Of a stretch of 7,962 nt of DNA, positions 5,985 to 7,962 are shown piece after piece. Source of the stretch: Vulcanimicrobiota bacterium (lineage in GTDB: Bacteria; Vulcanimicrobiota; Vulcanimicrobiia; Vulcanimicrobiales; Vulcanimicrobiaceae); assembly GCA_019237435.1 (NCBI GenBank), contig JAFAHB010000271.1, positions 1 through 7,962 of the forward strand. Direction: 5' to 3'. The first letter of the stretch is position 1, and every line of letters begins with the position of its first letter. Below the pieces are notes generated by a model, which had not been told where the DNA came from, did not search any database, and was given only the letters and a program-made list of their open reading frames with translations. The position numbers and the translations under genes are program-made.

Positions 5985-6471
5985 CCGTGTCACCCTGACC
6001 CTTCGACTCGGCCGTTAGGCCTCGCTCAGGGAGAAGGGTGGCGAAAATGCGCTGGTCATCGGCATCGACGACATCGATGATGAACTCTAATTCGGGCCGT
6101 GTAGCCAACGTTTGCGCGTACTGCTCGCGGAACAACGACTCGTCCTCGGCATGTTTGGGCTTGATGCGCCGTAGGGTTGCGTTGATTGCGGGATATTGCG
6201 ACCCGTCGGTGTGCTCGCGCAGCCATACCGCGACGTCCGACTCGGAGCCGGCAGTGCGGATTGCCTCGCGCAGCTCGTCTTCGCCGATGCCGAGGCGCTC
6301 GAGAAGATAGCCCGAGATCCCCTTGATTAGGCCGTTGATGTAATAGCCGTCGGCGTCGCCGCCCGGTAATTGCGCGCGCAGCTTGTCGATCGTGCGCGGC
6401 ATCAGCATGAGTCCGTCGAGCTCCGCGTAACAGCTGCGCGGAGGCCGCGCTCGTAAGTCCAGCGGTTCCAT
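5968..6471 (-). CDS. DUF5069 domain-containing protein
   Basis: This 167-residue, probably cytosolic protein belongs to family DUF5069, whose function is unknown. The family signatures are clear: 'PLDLRARPPRS' at the start, 'LDGLMLMPRTIDKLRAQLPG' (about 18-37), 'GISGYLLERLGIGEDELREA' (about 51-70) and 'DVAVWLREH' (about 79-87). The match at the very N-terminus fixes the start at ATG 6471-6469, although no strong ribosome binding site precedes it. The usual domain is complete, but the last roughly 24 residues ('LLPERGLTAESKGQGDTDERGA') are largely encoded by a dispersed repeat and look acquired. The stop lies inside the following gene. The start codon shares CATG with the candidate start of the divergent acylase gene. 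Confidence 0.85.
   Translation of the reverse strand: MEPLDLRARPPRSCYAELDGLMLMPRTIDKLRAQLPGGDADGYYINGLIKGISGYLLERLGIGEDELREAIRTAGSESDVAVWLREHTDGSQYPAINATLRRIKPKHAEDESLFREQYAQTLATRPELEFIIDVVDADDQRIFATLLPERGLTAESKGQGDTDERGA
5987..6040. repeat. REP-like dispersed repeat embedded in the DUF5069 3' end
   Basis: The element starts with the same 12 bases as the one at 4101 (GTGTCACCCTGA). It can fold: ACCCTTC (5998-6004) pairs with GAAGGGT (6033-6039), and GGCC (6010-6013) pairs with GGCC (6018-6021) around GTTA. CACCCT (5991-5996) and AGGGTG (6035-6040) are alternative outer arms. It is read as coding sequence at the C-terminus of DUF5069 and reaches the start region of the next gene. Confidence 0.55.
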
Positions 6472-7962
6472 GATTTGCCGCAGGAAGGTTCTCGGTCACG
6501 GGGCGATAGCCCCGGGCGCTGAAGTAGCCGGAAGCGTGGGATTCTTCGAGCGGCCGGATCCGCGGCTCGCCCAAAGCGCAGATCCGGCCCCGTCTGCGGC
6601 GATCGCGCGCGCGCTCAAACGCCAGGGGCTCGCGCTGCTCGTCTGTTTCGTCGCGATTGCCGCATTGTATGCGATCGACGTCGGAATTGGATTGCGGGAG
6701 TCGGCCGCGACGCAAGGCAGCTTCTACATCGCGGGACTGCATTCTCCGGTAACGATCGTTCGTGACGAGCGTGACGTCCCGCATATCCGCGCCGCCGACG
6801 AGCACGATCTCTACTTTGCGCAAGGGTACGTCGAAGGCTCGGACCGGCTCTTCCAGCTCGACCTGAGCCGGCGCTATGCCTACGGGCGTCTCGCCGAAGT
6901 GCTCGGACCGAAAGCGCTTCCTTACGATAAGGCGCAGCGTGCGGTCAATATTGACGGCATCGCGCGGCGTCAGCTGGACGCGCTCGCGCCACGCGATCGC
7001 TCCGCGCTCCTTGCATTCAGCGACGGCGTCAATGCAGCGGCCGAAACGCAACCGCTTCCGGTCGAATTTCGCATTCTCATCTATCGTCCCGCAGCGTGGA
7101 GCGTCAAGGATTCGCTCGCGGTTTCGATCGTCGCATCGCTTGAGCTTGCCGATTCCTGGCACGACATCTTCGCGCGGGATGCCGTGTGGAGGCGTGGTGG
7201 GGAGCGCTGCTTCGACGCGGCGTTTCCGCTCTCGGATGCGCGATACGACGTCGGCGTAGCGGGCACGCTCGTGACGCGGAAAACCGTCGCGAGAACGCGC
7301 GCGTGCGACGATTCGAGCGTCGCGGCTCGAGCGTCAGGTCTGCGAGTCGGCAGCAATACCTGGGCCGCGGGTGGCGCGCGCAGCAGCGACGGCAACGCGC
7401 TGCTCGCCAACGATCCGCATATCGACTTAACCGTACCCGGCATCTGGTATCTCGTCGAACTCGATTCGCCGCAGGTGCACGTCGCGGGTGCGGCGATTCC
7501 CGGCATTCCCGGCGTCGCGCTCGGCCACAACGAGCGTCTCGCGTGGGCGTCGGTGAACGCAGCGATGGCGACCACCAGCAGCTTCCAAGCGGGACGACTA
7601 TCGCATGGCTCGTGGGCGACGGAACGAATAGGCGTGCGTTTCGCGCGCGACGTGCTCGTCAGATACTATCGTACGGCGCATGAGTTCTCCGTGGCCGACG
7701 AAAACGATCCGTCCGGCGTCGCCCTCGTTCGCTGGCCGATTTACGCCGAATCGCACTCGACGATCGCCACCGAGCTCGCGATCGATCGCGCGCGCAGCGC
7801 CGGCGAAGCGCTACGCGTTCTGAGCCGCTACCGCGGTTCGCCGCAAGGCTTTATGGTTGCGGATCGCAGCGGGGCGGTGGCGTACCACGTCGCGGGCATC
7901 GTGCCGAACGATCCTGCCTGGGGACGCTACGTCCATCCGGCGCGCGATCTGCGCGAGGCGTT
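6470..7962 (+). CDS. Penicillin acylase family (S45) Ntn-hydrolase, membrane-anchored, 3' truncated by window
   Basis: The frame is open for 497 codons to the right edge. Enzymes of this family cleave amide bonds of acylated substrates (beta-lactams, acyl-homoserine lactones, lipopeptides) after self-processing into alpha and beta chains. The alpha-chain hallmark begins near residue 98 with 'TIVRDERDVPHIRAADEHDL', then 'FAQGYVEGSDRLFQLDLSRR' and 'YGRLAEVLG'. The nucleophile is Ser295 in 'VGSNTWAAGGARSSDGNALL', followed by 'ANDPHIDLTVPGIWY' and 'IPGVALGHNERLAWASVNA', so the autoprocessing site is intact. The later beta-chain asparagine lies beyond the window. Instead of a cleavable signal there are about 50 polar residues and one hydrophobic helix (about 53-75), suggesting a membrane anchor with the catalytic part outside. 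The start is uncertain: ATG 6470 shares CATG with the divergent gene; GTG 6536 (22 codons in) is the main alternative. Neither has a good ribosome binding site. The substrate cannot be told from sequence. Confidence 0.9.
   Translation, partial: MICRRKVLGHGAIAPGAEVAGSVGFFERPDPRLAQSADPAPSAAIARALKRQGLALLVCFVAIAALYAIDVGIGLRESAATQGSFYIAGLHSPVTIVRDERDVPHIRAADEHDLYFAQGYVEGSDRLFQLDLSRRYAYGRLAEVLGPKALPYDKAQRAVNIDGIARRQLDALAPRDRSALLAFSDGVNAAAETQPLPVEFRILIYRPAAWSVKDSLAVSIVASLELADSWHDIFARDAVWRRGGERCFDAAFPLSDARYDVGVAGTLVTRKTVARTRACDDSSVAARASGLRVGSNTWAAGGARSSDGNALLANDPHIDLTVPGIWYLVELDSPQVHVAGAAIPGIPGVALGHNERLAWASVNAAMATTSSFQAGRLSHGSWATERIGVRFARDVLVRYYRTAHEFSVADENDPSGVALVRWPIYAESHSTIATELAIDRARSAGEALRVLSRYRGSPQGFMVADRSGAVAYHVAGIVPNDPAWGRYVHPARDLREA
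6499..6514. other. GC-rich stem-loop near the divergent starts
   Basis: CGGGGC-GATA-GCCCCG is a perfect 6-bp stem with a GATA (GNRA-type) tetraloop. It lies just upstream of the DUF5069 start and between the two candidate starts of the acylase gene. There is no T-run, so it is not an ordinary terminator. It could be a regulatory hairpin in either transcript, or chance in GC-rich DNA. Confidence 0.35.

Noticed and set aside
6056..7162. Minus-strand open frame of 368 codons across the DUF5069 and acylase region
   Set aside because: It overlaps two genes with clear family matches and shows no domain itself.
1..7962. tRNA, rRNA, CRISPR array, insertion sequence or attachment site
   Set aside because: No regularly spaced direct repeats, transposase motifs, terminal inverted repeats or tRNA-like sequence were seen by eye.

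Overview
This GC-rich (roughly 60%) window has densely packed genes and no RNA gene, transposase or CRISPR array that I can see. It looks like a chromosomal accessory segment from a little-studied environmental bacterium. Tandem 'CSGNSL'-type lipoproteins with NHL-like repeats, a DUF5069 gene, and copies of the GTGTCACCCTGAGCG-type intergenic repeat would fit an Eremiobacterota/Vulcanimicrobiota-like lineage. That placement is pattern recognition, not proof.

Left part, minus strand (1-2377): the start of a DUF4386 membrane protein runs off the left edge. Upstream of it lie two tandem paralogous beta-propeller (NHL-like) lipoprotein genes. The copy at 362-1327 is intact. The copy at 1357-2377 carries about four frame breaks relative to its sister and is annotated as one pseudogene (or a badly read gene).

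Middle, plus strand (2378-4129): a DGPF/YCII-family protein is followed 1 nt later by an ECF42-type sigma factor with a C-terminal TPR domain. This is a known gene pairing, and a candidate auto-regulated promoter lies just upstream.

Middle, minus strand (4104-5993), converging on the sigma gene: a multi-spanning membrane protein overlaps a YtrA-type GntR regulator by 4 nt (GTGA). The pair is driven by a promoter whose -10 overlaps a perfect 8-4-8 palindrome directly abutting the start codon. This suggests a leaderless, self-repressed operon. Upstream on the same strand are a one-TM protein of unknown function and a DUF5069 protein.

Right part: diverging from DUF5069, with the two candidate start codons sharing the sequence CATG, is a membrane-anchored penicillin-acylase (S45 Ntn-hydrolase) gene that runs off the right edge.

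Two copies of a dispersed HPERSE-type repeat have been absorbed into coding sequence. One supplies the tail of the sigma factor and the stop codon of the GntR gene. The other supplies the C-terminal tail of DUF5069 and the start region of the next gene. No wholly new system is evident. The most notable items are the decaying tandem propeller copy, the leaderless operator-promoter, and the repeat-derived gene ends.
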